NCBI RefSeq assembly: GCF_000305935.1
Contig: NC_018870.1
Location: forward strand, 1-55,941
Reading direction: 5' to 3'
Source: Thermacetogenium phaeum DSM 12270
Lineage (GTDB): Bacteria; Bacillota; DSM-12270; Thermacetogeniales; Thermacetogeniaceae
Length of the DNA: 55,941 nt
In this document: positions 10,442 to 21,806 of the stretch, in pieces
Layout of the letters: each line of letters begins with the position of its first letter
Numbering within the stretch: position 1 is the first letter of the stretch
Notes under the pieces: generated by a model
Database searches by the model: none
What the model was told of the DNA's origin: nothing
The model's input: only the letters and a program-made list of their open reading frames with translations
Position numbers and translations under genes: made by a program

Positions 10442-11468
10442 ATGACCACCAAATCCCTTACGGCCACAGACAGCAGCCAGGGGCTGGGTCTGGTTCAAGG
10501 TATGGTATTAACTTTGATCTTGGCCCTTGTAGCTAGAGAACTCTCCACCCTTCCCATCCTGAACATCATGGGAAGCATGGTGCTGGCAATCCTGTTAGGG
10601 TTTACCTGGCGCTCCCTCATGGGGATTCCGGAAACGGCCGCTGTGGGTGTTAATTATGCCAGTAAACAAATATTGCGTTATGGCATTATCCTCATGGGAT
10701 TGAGGTTAGATATTCCCGGGATTCTAGCAGCCGGACCGCAGGCAATCTTATTAGACATTTTGGCTATTCTGATTGCTATTACAGTTATTACTTTTTTAGG
10801 AAAAAAAGCAGGCCTTAATAAGAGGCTAGCTACTCTGATTGCTATAGGCACAGGCGTCTGTGGTGCCGCTGCCATCGCCGCCGCCGCTCCCGTAATCAAG
10901 GCGCGCGATGACGAAACAGCTGTATCTGTGGCCATCATCGCTCTGCTGGGAACTTTATTTACCATATATCTATACGCTTCTTTACCCCTTACTTAACTTG
11001 ACCCAGTTCCAGTATGGCCTTTTCTCCGGAAGCACCCTTCACGAACTGGCCCATGTCATTGCCGCTGCCCAGCCCGGCGGTGCTGCCAGTGTTGATTTAG
11101 CTCTTCTGGTAAAACTTGGCAGGGTAGCTCTTCTTGTCCCCGTAGTCCTACTGCTAGGAGTTATTTTTATCTCTGAAAATAAAACAGAGGCTGCTGAGAA
11201 CTGGCGGCAGCTACCAGTACCATGGTTCATCTTCGGTTTTCTCGCCTTCAGCGCCATCAATACTGCCCAAATCTTGCCGTCTTTCCTGACGACTACCTTG
11301 ATCCAGGGAGGGGTTTTCCTCCTTACCATGGCAATGGCCGGCCTCGGGCTTAACGTTAGCCTGGAGATGATCAAAAAAGTCGGCACTAAAAGCCTGGGAG
11401 TTGGCCTGGCAGGCTCCTTGATACTGAGTATTACAGGCTGGCTGGTCATCTCCCACCTGGCCAATTAA
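10442..11468 (+). pseudogene. Frameshifted YeiH/UPF0324-type exporter
   Basis: Two overlapping reading frames together encode a multi-helix membrane protein of the YeiH (UPF0324, putative sulfate exporter) family. The first (10442-10996) has GIILMGLRLDIPGI and GTGVCGAAAIAAAAPVIKA; the second continues from LLYPLLNLTQFQYG through STLHELAHVIAAAQPGG to 11468. The switch is near 10965-10975, at TATATCTATAC, where removing one base or a 4-base repeat restores one frame. This is either a true pseudogene or a sequencing error. It is tail-to-tail with a LysR gene that is also frameshifted. Confidence 0.8.
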
Positions 11469-11502
11469 GTTAATATTTAGAGCATCAGCCTAGGCCGCCA
11501 AA

Positions 11503-12412
11503 TTAATCCAATACTTTAAAAGCCTCTTTAGAAAGTAAAAGATCTAAAAAAGCTTCAGCTGCGGGGCTACGAAATTTATGACGGCTGTAAGCCACGCGCA
11601 ACATCCGTTTAAAATCCACTCCCTGCAATCTTACTTCCCGGAGCAGGTTATTCCTGCTTTCTTTTTTAATGGCTAACCGCGAAATAATAGCTACCCCCAA
11701 GCCAGCTTCTACAGCTTCTTTAATAGCCTGAGTGCTACCCAATTCCATGGCTACCTTCAAAGACCAGAGTTTCACCCCTACCTTCTTTAATCCTTCTGCA
11801 GCTACTTGCCGGGTACCAGAGCCTTCTTCCCGAAGGATAATAGGTTCTGATTTCAATTCTTCGAGAGTAATCTCTCCCCGTTCGGCCCAAGGGTGCCGGG
11901 GTGAAACGATAATCACCAGTTCGTCCTGGAAAATATCTTCTTGAATTAAGTCAGGATGTTCCACCTGGCCTTCAATAACACCTAAATCCAGCTCGTGGGC
12001 CAAAACTCTCTGGACAATTTCCTGGGTATTAGCAATCAGTGAAGTTATTTCCACTTCAGGATATTTCTGCTTGTAATAACCTGCCACACGCGGCAACAGG
12101 TATTCACCAATAGTTCAAGGTAGCGCCTATTATTAGTTTTCCTTTGACCTTCCCGCTGACCTCGGCTACCGCCTTCCTGGCTTCATCGTAAAGTCGGCTA
12201 AGTTGCACTGCGTAGTGGTAAAGTACTCTTCCAGCTTCGGTAAGGGAAACACGGCGGTTGGTGCGGTCCAGTAAACGCGTACCAAAGTAGTCTTCCAAGG
12301 TCTGAACATGAATACTGATGGCCGGTTGGGTCATATGCAGTACCCGGGCAGCCAGCGAAAAGCTCTTTTGTTCTGCTACAGTCTTAAACACCAACAACTG
12401 AGTGTCCAGCAA
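11503..12412 (-). pseudogene. Frameshifted LysR-family regulator
   Basis: The minus strand encodes an N-terminal winged HTH (AEQKSFSLAARVLHMTQPAI, then DRTNRRVSLTEAGRVLY) from 12412, ending at a premature stop near 12104. The effector domain continues in another frame from about 12096 (YLLPRVAGYYKQKYPEVEI and VIVSPRHPWAERGEITLEEL). Dropping one A near 12100 restores a continuous GATLTIGEYLLPRV junction. LysR regulators of the CysL/YeiE type often accompany YeiH exporters, which fits the neighbour. Probably inactive unless the sequence has an error. Confidence 0.8.
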
Positions 12413-12513
12413 AGCTTATCACCCTATAACTAGTAAATTACTGTTTAGCCCCCTAACGAGATTGAACAGTTAGACCGCAATCTATTACAGTTAAGTAAGG
12501 GGGTATGATTTAG

Positions 12514-12690
12514 TTGAACAGAAAACAATATTCACCAGAGATGAAAAATACAGATCGTGAAAGAAACCCTGGAAACGGGCGATGCCTCGATCGTGGCCAG
12601 AAGACATGATATTGCACCCAGCCTGGTCGCCCGCTGGGCAAGGTGCTATAAAAGCTACGGCACATTTTACCCGCAAAAGGAGGCACCAGG
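12514..12690 (+). pseudogene. Transposase OrfA fragment (HTH part), plus strand
   Basis: A TTG start at 12514 gives NRKQYSPEMK, then after a frameshift IVKETLETGDASIVARRHDI and LVARWARCYKSYG, a helix-turn-helix N terminus typical of IS3-type OrfA proteins. The rest of the element is missing. It runs head-on into the next fragment. Confidence 0.6.
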
Positions 12691-12741
12691 AACAAACGGC
12701 TCCTGTATTCCTCCTGATAACAAGAAACGGATGTTCTATAT

Positions 12742-12916
12742 TTCTTTTATCAAAAAGTTGGGGCAGGTTTTCAAGCGCTTCTTTTTTCCAATTCTTTAAC
12801 TGAGTGGTATGGACCCCATATTCCGATGATAGCTGTGAGAGGGTTTTCTCTTCTTTGAGAATTTCCAGCACGATCTTGCTTTTGAATTCCGGCGAATATT
12901 GTTTACGAACAGACAT
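12742..12916 (-). pseudogene. Transposase OrfA fragment (IS3-like), minus strand
   Basis: From ATG 12916 the minus strand encodes MSVRKQYSPEFKSKIVLEIL, then LSQLSSEYGVHTTQLKNWKK and LPQLFDK, the N-terminal HTH of an IS3-family OrfA. After about 58 codons the frame runs antisense through the plus-strand fragment. Only the 5' end of the element survives. Confidence 0.7.
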
Positions 12917-13141
12917 TTGGTTCTAAAAAACCCCTTTCTCGCTGTCTAAAATCTTGGGTTCATTATAGTAGCAGGCACCATGACAAATAAAGAGCTTTCG
13001 AAACGTTCCCTAAAGAAGTTACTTTAGGGGAGAAGGGTTCTTTACACTCTTTACCAGGTGCTGGAGCTGGAAGCCTTGCGGCTATTGGGGTGCGGGGATG
13101 GTATATGCTGGCAGCGCGATCTCTGCGAGGGGCAGTTCTGT

Positions 13142-13171
13142 TTGGCATTCCCGGGCAGTCCGGGTTATAAT
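13142..13171 (+). promoter_or_regulatory. gyrA: Candidate gyrA promoter
   Basis: TTGGCA at 13142-13147 and a perfect TATAAT at 13166-13171 are separated by 18 bases. It lies 36 bases before the gyrA start, so gyrA has its own promoter here despite the debris that separates it from gyrB. Confidence 0.65.
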
Positions 13172-13207
13172 AGGCTTTAGTTGAATTCCAAGGAGGAATA
13201 GGGGATT

Positions 13208-15655
13208 ATGCCGACCATAGGTTCGGTTTCACCGGTAGACATCAACGAGGAAGTGAAGAAGTCCTATCTCGACTACGCCATGAGTGTGATCGTCGGCCGC
13301 GCCCTCCCCGATGTGCGGGACGGGCTCAAGCCGGTGCACAGGCGGATCCTCTACGCCATGTTCGACGCCGGGATCACGCCCGATAAGCCCCATAAAAAGA
13401 GTGCGGTGGTGGTGGGGAATGTGCTGGCGCGCTTCCACCCGCATGGGGACGCCGCTGTCTACGATGCCCTGGTGCGGCTGGCACAGGATTTCTCCTGCCG
13501 TTATCCACTGGTCGACGGGCACGGTAACTTCGGTTCGATCGATGGGGATGCTCCCGCGGCCATGCGCTATACCGAGGTGCGCCTGGCCCCGCTGGCCCTG
13601 CAGATGCTGGCCGACATCGACCAGGAGACCGTGGATTTCGTCCCCAACTACGACGATTCGCAAAAGGAGCCGGCTGTGTTGCCAAGCAGAATCCCCAACC
13701 TGCTCGTCAACGGTTCCTCCGGCATCGCAGTCGGCATGGCCACGAACATCCCTCCGCATAACCTGCGGGAGGTGATCGACGGGCTGGTCTATCTCATCGA
13801 TCATCCGGAGGCGTCGGTTGCCGACCTGATGCAGTACATTCCGGGGCCGGACTTCCCTTCCGGGGGCAGCATCCTCGGCCTGAACGGGATTAAGGAGGCC
13901 TACGAAACCGGGCGGGGAGCGCTGGTGGTCAGGGGGAGGGCGGAGATCGAGAAGACGTCCGGCGGCCGCAGCCAGATCGTCATCACCGAACTCCCCTTTC
14001 AGGTCAATAAGGCCCGCCTGGTGGAGAGGATAGCGGAACTGGTTAGGGAAAAGAAGCTGGACGGCATCAGCGACCTCAGGGACGAGTCCGACCGCAGCGG
14101 GATGCGGGTGGTGCTCGAACTGAGGAGGGAAGCCAACCCCAGGGTGATCCTCAACAGGCTCTATAAGCACACCAAACTGCAGGACACCTTCGGGGTGATC
14201 ATGCTGGCCTTGGTCGACGGGACCCCCCGGATTCTCAACCTCAAGGAGCTGCTCAGCCATTACCTGGAGCACCAGGTCACAGTAGTTAGGAGGAGGTCGC
14301 AGTACCAGCTGCGGCGCGCCGAGGAGCGCCTGCACATCGTGGACGGACTGGTGATCGCCCTCGATCACATCGATGCGGTGATCAGCCTCATCAGGCGGTC
14401 GCACACCGATGAGGAGGCCCGGCGGGGGCTGATGGGGAACTTCCAGCTGAGCGAGAAGCAGGCCCAGGCCATCCTGGACATGCGCCTGCGGCGCCTGACC
14501 GGTCTGGAGCGGGAGAAGGTATTGGAAGAAAAGAGAGAGCTGGAGGAAAGGATCGCCGGTCTCAAAGAACTCCTCTCCAATGAAAGCCTCATCAGGGGTG
14601 TGGTGCGGCAGGAACTCCTGGAAGTTAGGGAGAAGTTCGGGGATGACCGGAGAACGCTGATCGCGGAAAAGGCCCCGGAGGTCAGGAAGGAGGACATCAT
14701 TCCGGAAGAGCTCGTGGTGATCACCCTCACCAGGCGCGGCTACATCAAGAGGATCCCCCTCAACACCTATCGCGGTCAGCACCGCGGGGGGCGGGGGATA
14801 ACCGCCCTTACCACCAGGGATGAGGACTTCGTGGAGCAGCTCTTTGCCGCCTCCACGCACCACTTCCTGCTCTTCTTCACCAACAAAGGGAAGGTTTACC
14901 GGCTCAAGGTCTACGACATACCAGAAGGTAGCCGGCAGGCCAAGGGGACGGCGCTGGTCAATCTTCTTCCCCTTGCCGCAGATGAGGTAGTCACTGCGGT
15001 GATCCCTTTGCGCCAGTTTCGGGATGACCGCTACCTGCTGATGGCTACCAGGCAGGGTCTGGTGAAGAAGGGACTGCTCAGCGACTATGACTCCTCCCGG
15101 CGGGACGGGATCATCGCCCTGCGCCTGCACCCCGGGGATGAATTGATCGGGGTGCGGCTCTCGGAGGGGAGGGAAGAGATCATCCTGGCCACCAAAAAGG
15201 GGATGGCTCTCTGCTTTAATGAGGAGGACGTTCGAGTGATGGGAAGGGCGGCCTCCGGGGTGCTGGGCATCCGGCTCGATCCCGGTGATGAGGTCGTTGG
15301 AATGGACCGCTTCCGGGAGGGATCCCAGGTGCTGGTGGTGACCGAAAGAGGCTACGGAAAGCGTACCCCGGCGGCTGATTACCGCGTTCAGAAGAGGGGT
15401 GGGAGGGGGCTGATCACCTTGAAGGTAACCGATCGCAACGGATGCCTGGCGGGTGTCAAGGTGGTCGACGACCGCGATGAGATCCTCCTCATGAGCAGCG
15501 AGGACAGCATGATCCGCATTCGGGTCGGGGAGATACCGGTGCAGGGGAGGAACACCCAGGGGGTGAAGCTGATGCGGCTGAAAGAGGATGAGCGCCTCGT
15601 TGCCGTCGCCAAGCTGCCTTCGAACAGTATCGAAGGAATGGAGAAGGTCAACTAG
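13208..15655 (+). CDS. gyrA: DNA gyrase subunit A
   Basis: GyrA is the DNA cleavage/rejoining subunit of gyrase. The breakage-reunion domain starts with [20 protein letters not shown], and the catalytic tyrosine is Tyr121 in AMRYTEVRL. The C-terminal beta-pinwheel contains the GyrA box variant GQHRGGRG, which wraps DNA for supercoiling. Length 815 aa is normal. AAGGAGG lies about 10 bases before ATG 13208. The subunit is intact even though the DNA upstream is a decayed mobile-element region. A long antisense frame over this gene is a coding-bias shadow. Confidence 0.98.
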   Translation: MPTIGSVSPVDINEEVKKSYLDYAMSVIVGRALPDVRDGLKPVHRRILYAMFDAGITPDKPHKKSAVVVGNVLARFHPHGDAAVYDALVRLAQDFSCRYPLVDGHGNFGSIDGDAPAAMRYTEVRLAPLALQMLADIDQETVDFVPNYDDSQKEPAVLPSRIPNLLVNGSSGIAVGMATNIPPHNLREVIDGLVYLIDHPEASVADLMQYIPGPDFPSGGSILGLNGIKEAYETGRGALVVRGRAEIEKTSGGRSQIVITELPFQVNKARLVERIAELVREKKLDGISDLRDESDRSGMRVVLELRREANPRVILNRLYKHTKLQDTFGVIMLALVDGTPRILNLKELLSHYLEHQVTVVRRRSQYQLRRAEERLHIVDGLVIALDHIDAVISLIRRSHTDEEARRGLMGNFQLSEKQAQAILDMRLRRLTGLEREKVLEEKRELEERIAGLKELLSNESLIRGVVRQELLEVREKFGDDRRTLIAEKAPEVRKEDIIPEELVVITLTRRGYIKRIPLNTYRGQHRGGRGITALTTRDEDFVEQLFAASTHHFLLFFTNKGKVYRLKVYDIPEGSRQAKGTALVNLLPLAADEVVTAVIPLRQFRDDRYLLMATRQGLVKKGLLSDYDSSRRDGIIALRLHPGDELIGVRLSEGREEIILATKKGMALCFNEEDVRVMGRAASGVLGIRLDPGDEVVGMDRFREGSQVLVVTERGYGKRTPAADYRVQKRGGRGLITLKVTDRNGCLAGVKVVDDRDEILLMSSEDSMIRIRVGEIPVQGRNTQGVKLMRLKEDERLVAVAKLPSNSIEGMEKVN

Positions 15656-15672
15656 TTGAAGAAACAGATGCC

Positions 15673-15702
15673 TTGTCACGGCGGTTTCAGGTGCAGTAAA
15701 AT
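15673..15702 (+). promoter_or_regulatory. Candidate pdxST promoter
   Basis: TTGTCA at 15673-15678 and TAAAAT at 15697-15702 are 18 bases apart in the gap between gyrA and pdxS. They are a reasonable vegetative promoter match, 43 bases before the pdxS start. Confidence 0.5.
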
Positions 15703-15745
15703 AAGAGCACCAGGATGTTTAGTCCGAGAAAGGGTGGGAGTTCAA

Positions 15746-16630
15746 GTGGAGGCCAAAGGAACCTGGAATGTCAAAAAGGGATTGGCGGAGATGCTCAAGG
15801 GCGGCGTTATCATGGATGTGACCACCCCCGAGCAGGCCAAGATCGCCGAGGAAGCGGGGGCCTGTGCAGTGATGGCCCTGGAGCGTGTTCCGGCCGATAT
15901 CCGGGCAGCCGGCGGTGTGGCCCGGATGGCGGACCCTGATGTAATCTTGCGGATAATGGATGCCGTAACGATACCGGTAATGGCCAAGGCACGAATCGGC
16001 CACTTTGTGGAGGCCCAGATCCTGGAGGCGCTGGGGGTAGACTATATCGACGAGAGTGAGGTTCTCACCCCTGCCGATGAGAGCTACCACATCGATAAGC
16101 ACCAGTTTAAGGTGCCCTTCGTCTGCGGGGCGCGCGACCTGGGAGAAGCCCTGCGCAGGATCGGCGAAGGAGCAGCGATGATCCGCACCAAGGGTGAAGC
16201 GGGGACGGGGAACATCGTCGAGGCGGTGCGCCACATGAGGACGGTGCAGGACCAGATCAGGTGGCTCCAGGGCCTGCCGCAGGAGGAGTTGATGGCTGCG
16301 GCCAAGAAGCTGGGAGCCCCCTACGAGCTGGTCAAAGAGGTGGCCGCCAGCGGCAGGCTGCCCGTCGTCAACTTTGCGGCAGGGGGTGTGGCCACTCCCG
16401 CCGACGCTGCTTTGATGATGCAGCTGGGTGCCGACGGGGTCTTCGTCGGTTCAGGCATCTTCAAGTCTGCAGATCCTCCGAAAAGGGCAAAAGCCATCGT
16501 CGCTGCGGTGACCCACTACAGGGACCCGCAGGTGCTGGCGGAGGTATCCCGCGGCCTGGGTGAGGCCATGAGGGGGCTGGAGCTCTCTGCCATTGCCCCG
16601 GAAGAGCGCCTTGCCGACAGGGGATGGTGA
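15746..16630 (+). CDS. pdxS: Pyridoxal 5'-phosphate synthase lyase subunit PdxS
   Basis: PdxS builds PLP from ribose 5-phosphate, glyceraldehyde 3-phosphate and ammonia delivered by PdxT. The protein shows the (beta/alpha)8 signatures [20 protein letters not shown] and [10 protein letters not shown], the active-site stretch [19 protein letters not shown], and the phosphate loop [14 protein letters not shown]. The frame is open upstream to 15656, but GTG at 15746 gives the family length of 294 aa and the usual [12 protein letters not shown] start. pdxT begins 3 bases after it, so the two are translated together. Confidence 0.96.
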   Translation: MEAKGTWNVKKGLAEMLKGGVIMDVTTPEQAKIAEEAGACAVMALERVPADIRAAGGVARMADPDVILRIMDAVTIPVMAKARIGHFVEAQILEALGVDYIDESEVLTPADESYHIDKHQFKVPFVCGARDLGEALRRIGEGAAMIRTKGEAGTGNIVEAVRHMRTVQDQIRWLQGLPQEELMAAAKKLGAPYELVKEVAASGRLPVVNFAAGGVATPADAALMMQLGADGVFVGSGIFKSADPPKRAKAIVAAVTHYRDPQVLAEVSRGLGEAMRGLELSAIAPEERLADRGW

Positions 16631-16633
16631 AAA

Positions 16634-17209
16634 GTGAGGGTTGGAGTTCTGGCCATGCAGGGTGCCTTCCGGGAGCACGTTGACGCCTTTCGGAGGTGCG
16701 GCTGCGAGGCGATGGAGGTGCGCACCAGGGAGGAGTTGGATGAGGTCGCTGCCCTCGCCATCCCCGGTGGGGAAAGCACCGCCATCACCAAGCTGCTCAG
16801 GAGTTTTGGGCTTTGGGAGGCCCTCCTCAAGAGGGGCGCTGAGGATCTGCCGATCCTGGCCACCTGCGCCGGGGTCATTGTTCTCGCCCGGGGGATCGTA
16901 GGGAGCGATCAGGTAAGCCTCGGCCTGCTCGACGTCGCAGTCAGGCGCAATGCCTACGGACGGCAGGTGGACAGCTTCGAAACCGAATTGAAGATTGAGG
17001 CCTTGGGGACGGAACCGGTTCCTGCCATCTTCATCCGCGCTCCCATCATCGAGAGCGTCGGGCCGAAGGTGGAGGTGCTGGCCACTTACAGGGAGAAGGC
17101 GGTGCTGGTGCGCCAGGGTAGGATACTGGCGGCGACCTTTCATCCGGAGCTGACTGCCGACCTGCGCCTGCACCAGTACTTTTTGGAGATGGCGGAAGGG
17201 AAGAGATAA
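16634..17209 (+). CDS. pdxT: PLP synthase glutaminase subunit PdxT
   Basis: PdxT hydrolyses glutamine and channels ammonia to PdxS. It is a class I glutaminase of 191 aa: GVLAMQGAFREHV at the start, PGGESTAI oxyanion-loop region, nucleophile Cys78 in LATCAGVI, and the His-Glu pair in TFHPELT. The start is GTG 16634. The usual GTCAG is ATCAG here, a minor change. It forms a two-gene unit with pdxS; a new promoter follows it. Confidence 0.96.
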   Translation: MRVGVLAMQGAFREHVDAFRRCGCEAMEVRTREELDEVAALAIPGGESTAITKLLRSFGLWEALLKRGAEDLPILATCAGVIVLARGIVGSDQVSLGLLDVAVRRNAYGRQVDSFETELKIEALGTEPVPAIFIRAPIIESVGPKVEVLATYREKAVLVRQGRILAATFHPELTADLRLHQYFLEMAEGKR

Positions 17210-17216
17210 TTTTGAT

Positions 17217-17245
17217 TTGTCGCAGCTGTTATTGTGTGGTATAAT
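17217..17245 (+). promoter_or_regulatory. Promoter of the serine T-box operon
   Basis: TTGTCG at 17217-17222, 17 bases, then a perfect TATAAT at 17240-17245. Transcription would start just before the T-box leader. Confidence 0.6.
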
Positions 17246-17251
17246 ACATCA

Positions 17252-17512
17252 AAACCAGCAGTGGCAAAAGGGTGATGAAGGGGACCAGTAGGTTTATCCT
17301 TTCCCTGCAGAGAGCTGGCGGCCGGTGGAAGCCAGCGGGAGGATAGGCTGAATCCCCCCCGGAACCGGCTCCGCAAACCGGGGGAACCGGGCAAAGGAGC
17401 ACAGGAAGTCCTGTTACAGACGACCTGAGTGGATACCGGAAGGATCCGGTGTCAATTTGGGTGGCAACGCGGGTAGCTACTCCCGTCCCATTGAGGGGCG
17501 GGAGTTTTATTA
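17252..17512 (+). ncRNA. T-box leader, predicted serine specificity
   Basis: A long leader with stem I features: AG-bulge sequence AGAGAG and the distal GCTGGC/GCCAGC helix with a GGTGGAAG loop (about 17310-17336), then a loop-E-type AGTA on the 5' side and GAA on the 3' side at 17350-17352. The triplet right after GAA is TCC (17353-17355), a serine codon. The T-box bulge region GGGTGGCAACGCGGG is at 17459-17473. The terminator stem is CTCCCGTCCC (17480-17489) with GGGGCGGGAG (17495-17504), followed by TTTTATTAT. Uncharged tRNA-Ser should allow read-through into the aminotransferase-serA-serS genes. The specifier rests on manual folding. Confidence 0.88.
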
Positions 17513-17545
17513 TATTATGCCATTTTTTGCCGAGGAGGAGCGTCT

Positions 17546-18703
17546 ATGGAGGAGAAACAGTATCTGATGCTGCCGGGACCCACTCCCGTTCCACCACGGG
17601 TGTTGCGTGCCCTGGCAAAACCGATGATCAACCATAGGGGTCCGGAGTTCAAGACCCTGTTATCGGAAATCACTGCGGGATTAAAAGAGGTTTTCCGCAC
17701 GGAAAACGATATCATCATCTACCCCTCAGCCGGCACAGGGGGGATGGAAGCGGCAGTGGCCAATTTCATCTCCCCGGGTGAGAAGGTGCTGGTTGTTTCC
17801 ATCGGGAACTTCGGGGACCGCTTTGCTGAGATCGCCAGGCGCTTTGGCGCCCGGGTAGAAAAGATGGATTTTGCCTGGGGGACGGCGGCGGATCCCGCCG
17901 CTCTGGAGGAGCGCCTGAAGGAGGATAAAGATAAAGAGATCAAGGCCGTTTTCGTCACCCACAATGAGACCTCGACGGGTGTGACCAACGATCTTAAGGC
18001 TCTGCGGAAGGCCGCCGGGGAGCACCCGGCCCTCTTCATCGTAGATTCGGTCAGCGGGCTGGGGGCGATGGAGCTGGAGACCGACGGCTGGAACCTGGAT
18101 GTGGTTGTGGCTGGCTCGCAGAAGAGCTTCATGATCCCGCCCGGGCTCTCCTTTATAGCTGTCAGCAGGAGGGCCTGGGAGGCGGCGGAGAAGTGCACCA
18201 ACGCCCGCTATTATTGGGACATCCGGGAGGCGCGCAAATACGCCGAAAAGGGACAGACGCCCTATACACCTGCCCTTCCCCAACTGACCGCTCTGGCGGA
18301 GTCCCTGCGGATGATCAAGGAAGAGGGCCTGCCCCGGATCATCGCCAGGCACCGCAGGCTGCGGGATATGGTGCGCGCCGGTGTGCGCGCCCTGGGGCTG
18401 GAGCTCCTGGTCAAGGATGAGATCGCTTCGAACGCGGTGACGGCGGTTTGCGCGCCGGCCGGGATCGAGGCCGATGCCATCCGCAGGCTGCTCAGGGAAA
18501 GGTACGGGGTTATTGTGGCCGGGGGGCAGAACAAGCTGAAGAACAAGATCTTCCGGATCGGCCATTTGGGGTATGTCTGTGAGACGGATATCCTGGCCAC
18601 CCTGGCAGCCCTGGAGATGGCCCTGATAGGCTGTGGCTTCAAGGCAAACCTGGGACAGGGAGTGAGGGCCGCCCAGGAGGTCGCCCTGGCCGCCACCCAA
18701 TAA
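17546..18703 (+). CDS. Class V aminotransferase (serine-glyoxylate/phosphoserine type)
   Basis: A PLP enzyme of 385 aa in the alanine/serine-glyoxylate aminotransferase (PucG-like) group. It opens with the typical LMLPGPTPVPPRVL, has the glycine-rich PSAGTGGMEAA, the DSVSGLGA motif, and the PLP lysine Lys193 in AGSQKSFMIPPG. Its place behind a serine T-box and directly before serA suggests it makes phosphoserine or serine and stands in for SerC. Related enzymes in some archaea and thermophiles are known to do this, but substrate preference cannot be read from sequence. GAGGAG precedes ATG 17546. Confidence 0.9.
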   Translation: MEEKQYLMLPGPTPVPPRVLRALAKPMINHRGPEFKTLLSEITAGLKEVFRTENDIIIYPSAGTGGMEAAVANFISPGEKVLVVSIGNFGDRFAEIARRFGARVEKMDFAWGTAADPAALEERLKEDKDKEIKAVFVTHNETSTGVTNDLKALRKAAGEHPALFIVDSVSGLGAMELETDGWNLDVVVAGSQKSFMIPPGLSFIAVSRRAWEAAEKCTNARYYWDIREARKYAEKGQTPYTPALPQLTALAESLRMIKEEGLPRIIARHRRLRDMVRAGVRALGLELLVKDEIASNAVTAVCAPAGIEADAIRRLLRERYGVIVAGGQNKLKNKIFRIGHLGYVCETDILATLAALEMALIGCGFKANLGQGVRAAQEVALAATQ

Positions 18704-18731
18704 GGTCGGATAAAGGAGGGGAAGAGAGATC

Positions 18732-20327
18732 ATGAATGGAGCGAGACCGAAGATTCTCGTCGGCGACAAGATAGTTGATGAGGCTTTGGAGATGCTCCGG
18801 GCAGAGGCCGATGTGGATGTCCGCATCGGTATCGGCCAGCCGGAGCTGGAGGAGATCATTGAAAACTACGATGCCCTCATCGTGCGCAGCATTCCCCTGG
18901 TGACCGAGGAGGTCATCAGGAGGGGAAAGCGGTTGAAGGTGGTCGGCCGGGCCGGGAATGGTGTGGATAACATCGACGTGGCCGCCGCTACCCGGCACGG
19001 TGTGGTGGTCGTCAATACACCGGACAGCAACAGCTTTTCCGCGGGGGAGCATACCATCGCACTGATGCTGGCCTCCGCCAGAAATCTGCCCCAGGCCCAC
19101 CAGACGGTGAAGGACGGCGGCTGGGGCCGGAGCAGGTTTATGGGTAATGAGCTGTACGGGAAAACGGTGGGGATCGTGGGGCTGGGCCGGATCGGTTCCT
19201 TTGTCGCCACCCGACTCAAGGCCTTCAACATGAGGGTGATCGCCTATGACCCTTATATTCCCCTGGAGCGTTTCAAGCGCTTCGGTGCTGAGCGCATGGA
19301 GACCTTGAACGATCTGGTGCGCCAGTCCGACTTCATCACCGTCCACACCCCGAAGACCGAGGAGACCATAGGCATGATCGGGATGGAGCAGTTCCGCATC
19401 GCCAAGAAAGGGGTGCGGGTGGTGAACTGCGCCCGGGGGGGGATCATCGATGAGGAAGCCCTGGCCTGGGCCTTGAAGGAGGGGATCGTCGCCAGCGCAG
19501 CACTGGATGTGTTCACAAAAGAGCCCTGCACCGGGAACCCCCTGCTGGAGTTTGATAATGTGGTCGTCACCCCTCACATCGGGGCGACAACCTTTGAGGC
19601 CCAGCACAGGGTGGGCACCGACCTGGCCAACTACGTGCTCTCAGCCCTCAAAGGGGAGATCGTCCCCAATACGGTCAACCTCCCCTGTCTGCTGGGAGAG
19701 GAGATCGACACCATGCGCCCCTTCCTGGAGCTCGCCGAATACCTGGGCCGGCTCTACTACCAGCTGGAAAAGGTGCCCGCTGAGCGGGTGGAGCTGATTT
19801 ACAACGGGGAGATCGCCAGAAAAGAAACGGGGATTCTCACCCTGGCCTTCCTGAAGGGGCTTCTCAGCCCGGTGATGGGGGATCAGGTCAACCTGGTCAA
19901 TGCTTCGTGGCTTGCCGAAAACCGCGGCATCAAGGTCTGCGAGCGGCGGGATGAGGTCAGCAAAACCGGGCATGTGAGCCTGATCTCGGTCATCTTTACC
20001 GGAGCGGGGAGGAGGGTGGAATATGCCGGCACCCTGGCCTGGGATCAGAGCCCGCGCATCGTCCGGGTGAACGGCTATCAGCTCGACGTCGTTCCCACCC
20101 CCTACATGCTCTTCGTGGAGCACATCGACAGGCCGGGGGTGATCGGCCCCTTTGCCTCCGCTCTGGGCGAAGCGGACATCAACATCGCCATGATGCAGGT
20201 TGCCCGCACCGTTAAGGGGGAGGTCGCCCTGATGATCCTCAGCGTGGATTCTCCGGTGGACGAATCCACGCTGAGGAGGGTGCGCCAGCTCAAAGGTATC
20301 ATCAACGTGAAGGTCGTCTTCATGTGA
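18732..20327 (+). CDS. serA: D-3-phosphoglycerate dehydrogenase
   Basis: SerA oxidises 3-phosphoglycerate to phosphohydroxypyruvate with NAD+, the first step of serine synthesis. The 531 aa long form has the substrate domain (GRAGNGVDNIDV), the NAD-binding Rossmann motif GIVGLGRIGSFVA near residue 142, the catalytic Arg-containing NCARGGIIDEEAL, the His in TPHIGATT, an intervening ASB domain, and a C-terminal ACT domain (DRPGVIGPFASALGEADINI) that usually binds serine for feedback control. It follows the aminotransferase by 28 bases within the T-box operon. Confidence 0.96.
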   Translation: MNGARPKILVGDKIVDEALEMLRAEADVDVRIGIGQPELEEIIENYDALIVRSIPLVTEEVIRRGKRLKVVGRAGNGVDNIDVAAATRHGVVVVNTPDSNSFSAGEHTIALMLASARNLPQAHQTVKDGGWGRSRFMGNELYGKTVGIVGLGRIGSFVATRLKAFNMRVIAYDPYIPLERFKRFGAERMETLNDLVRQSDFITVHTPKTEETIGMIGMEQFRIAKKGVRVVNCARGGIIDEEALAWALKEGIVASAALDVFTKEPCTGNPLLEFDNVVVTPHIGATTFEAQHRVGTDLANYVLSALKGEIVPNTVNLPCLLGEEIDTMRPFLELAEYLGRLYYQLEKVPAERVELIYNGEIARKETGILTLAFLKGLLSPVMGDQVNLVNASWLAENRGIKVCERRDEVSKTGHVSLISVIFTGAGRRVEYAGTLAWDQSPRIVRVNGYQLDVVPTPYMLFVEHIDRPGVIGPFASALGEADINIAMMQVARTVKGEVALMILSVDSPVDESTLRRVRQLKGIINVKVVFM

Positions 20328-20378
20328 GAACGGGGTGAGAGCACTGTTCCTGGAGAGATCGGTTCCGGCGGGTTTTAG

Positions 20379-21683
<1,305 letters not shown>

Positions 21684-21755
21684 GCCTCTGTCCGGACGGT
21701 TGCCCCGGGAGGGGCTCCTGACGGCGCTTTTTGGCAGAGAACTGGTAACAGCAAA

Positions 21756-21785
21756 TTGACAGGATCTTGTCCGCTGTGCTATACT
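21756..21785 (+). promoter_or_regulatory. Promoter of the tRNA cluster
   Basis: A perfect TTGACA at 21756-21761, 18 bases, then TATACT at 21780-21785. It lies 21 bases before the first tRNA and looks like a strong vegetative promoter. Confidence 0.65.
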
Positions 21786-21806
21786 AACGCGGCAAGAGAG
21801 GGTTGC

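Larger units (their letters stand above)
12413..13207. other. Gene-poor stretch before gyrA
   Basis: This 795-base stretch holds two opposed transposase N-terminal fragments (listed separately), a hairpin CCCTAAAG/CTTTAGGG at 13008-13029, and the gyrA promoter. About 13040-13140 can be read as protein in places but matches nothing I recognise. It marks the right edge of the decayed island between gyrB and gyrA. Confidence 0.5.

Noticed and set aside
10706-10724. ATTCCCGGGATT as a second Noc-binding site
   Set aside because: It lacks the outer bases of the NBS palindrome and lies inside the broken exporter gene.
13229-15679. An 816-codon open frame antisense to gyrA
   Set aside because: gyrA is certain on the plus strand; in GC-rich genes the antisense frame often stays open. 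The product has no family pattern. Similar antisense frames over gyrB, serA and the ATPase were rejected for the same reason.
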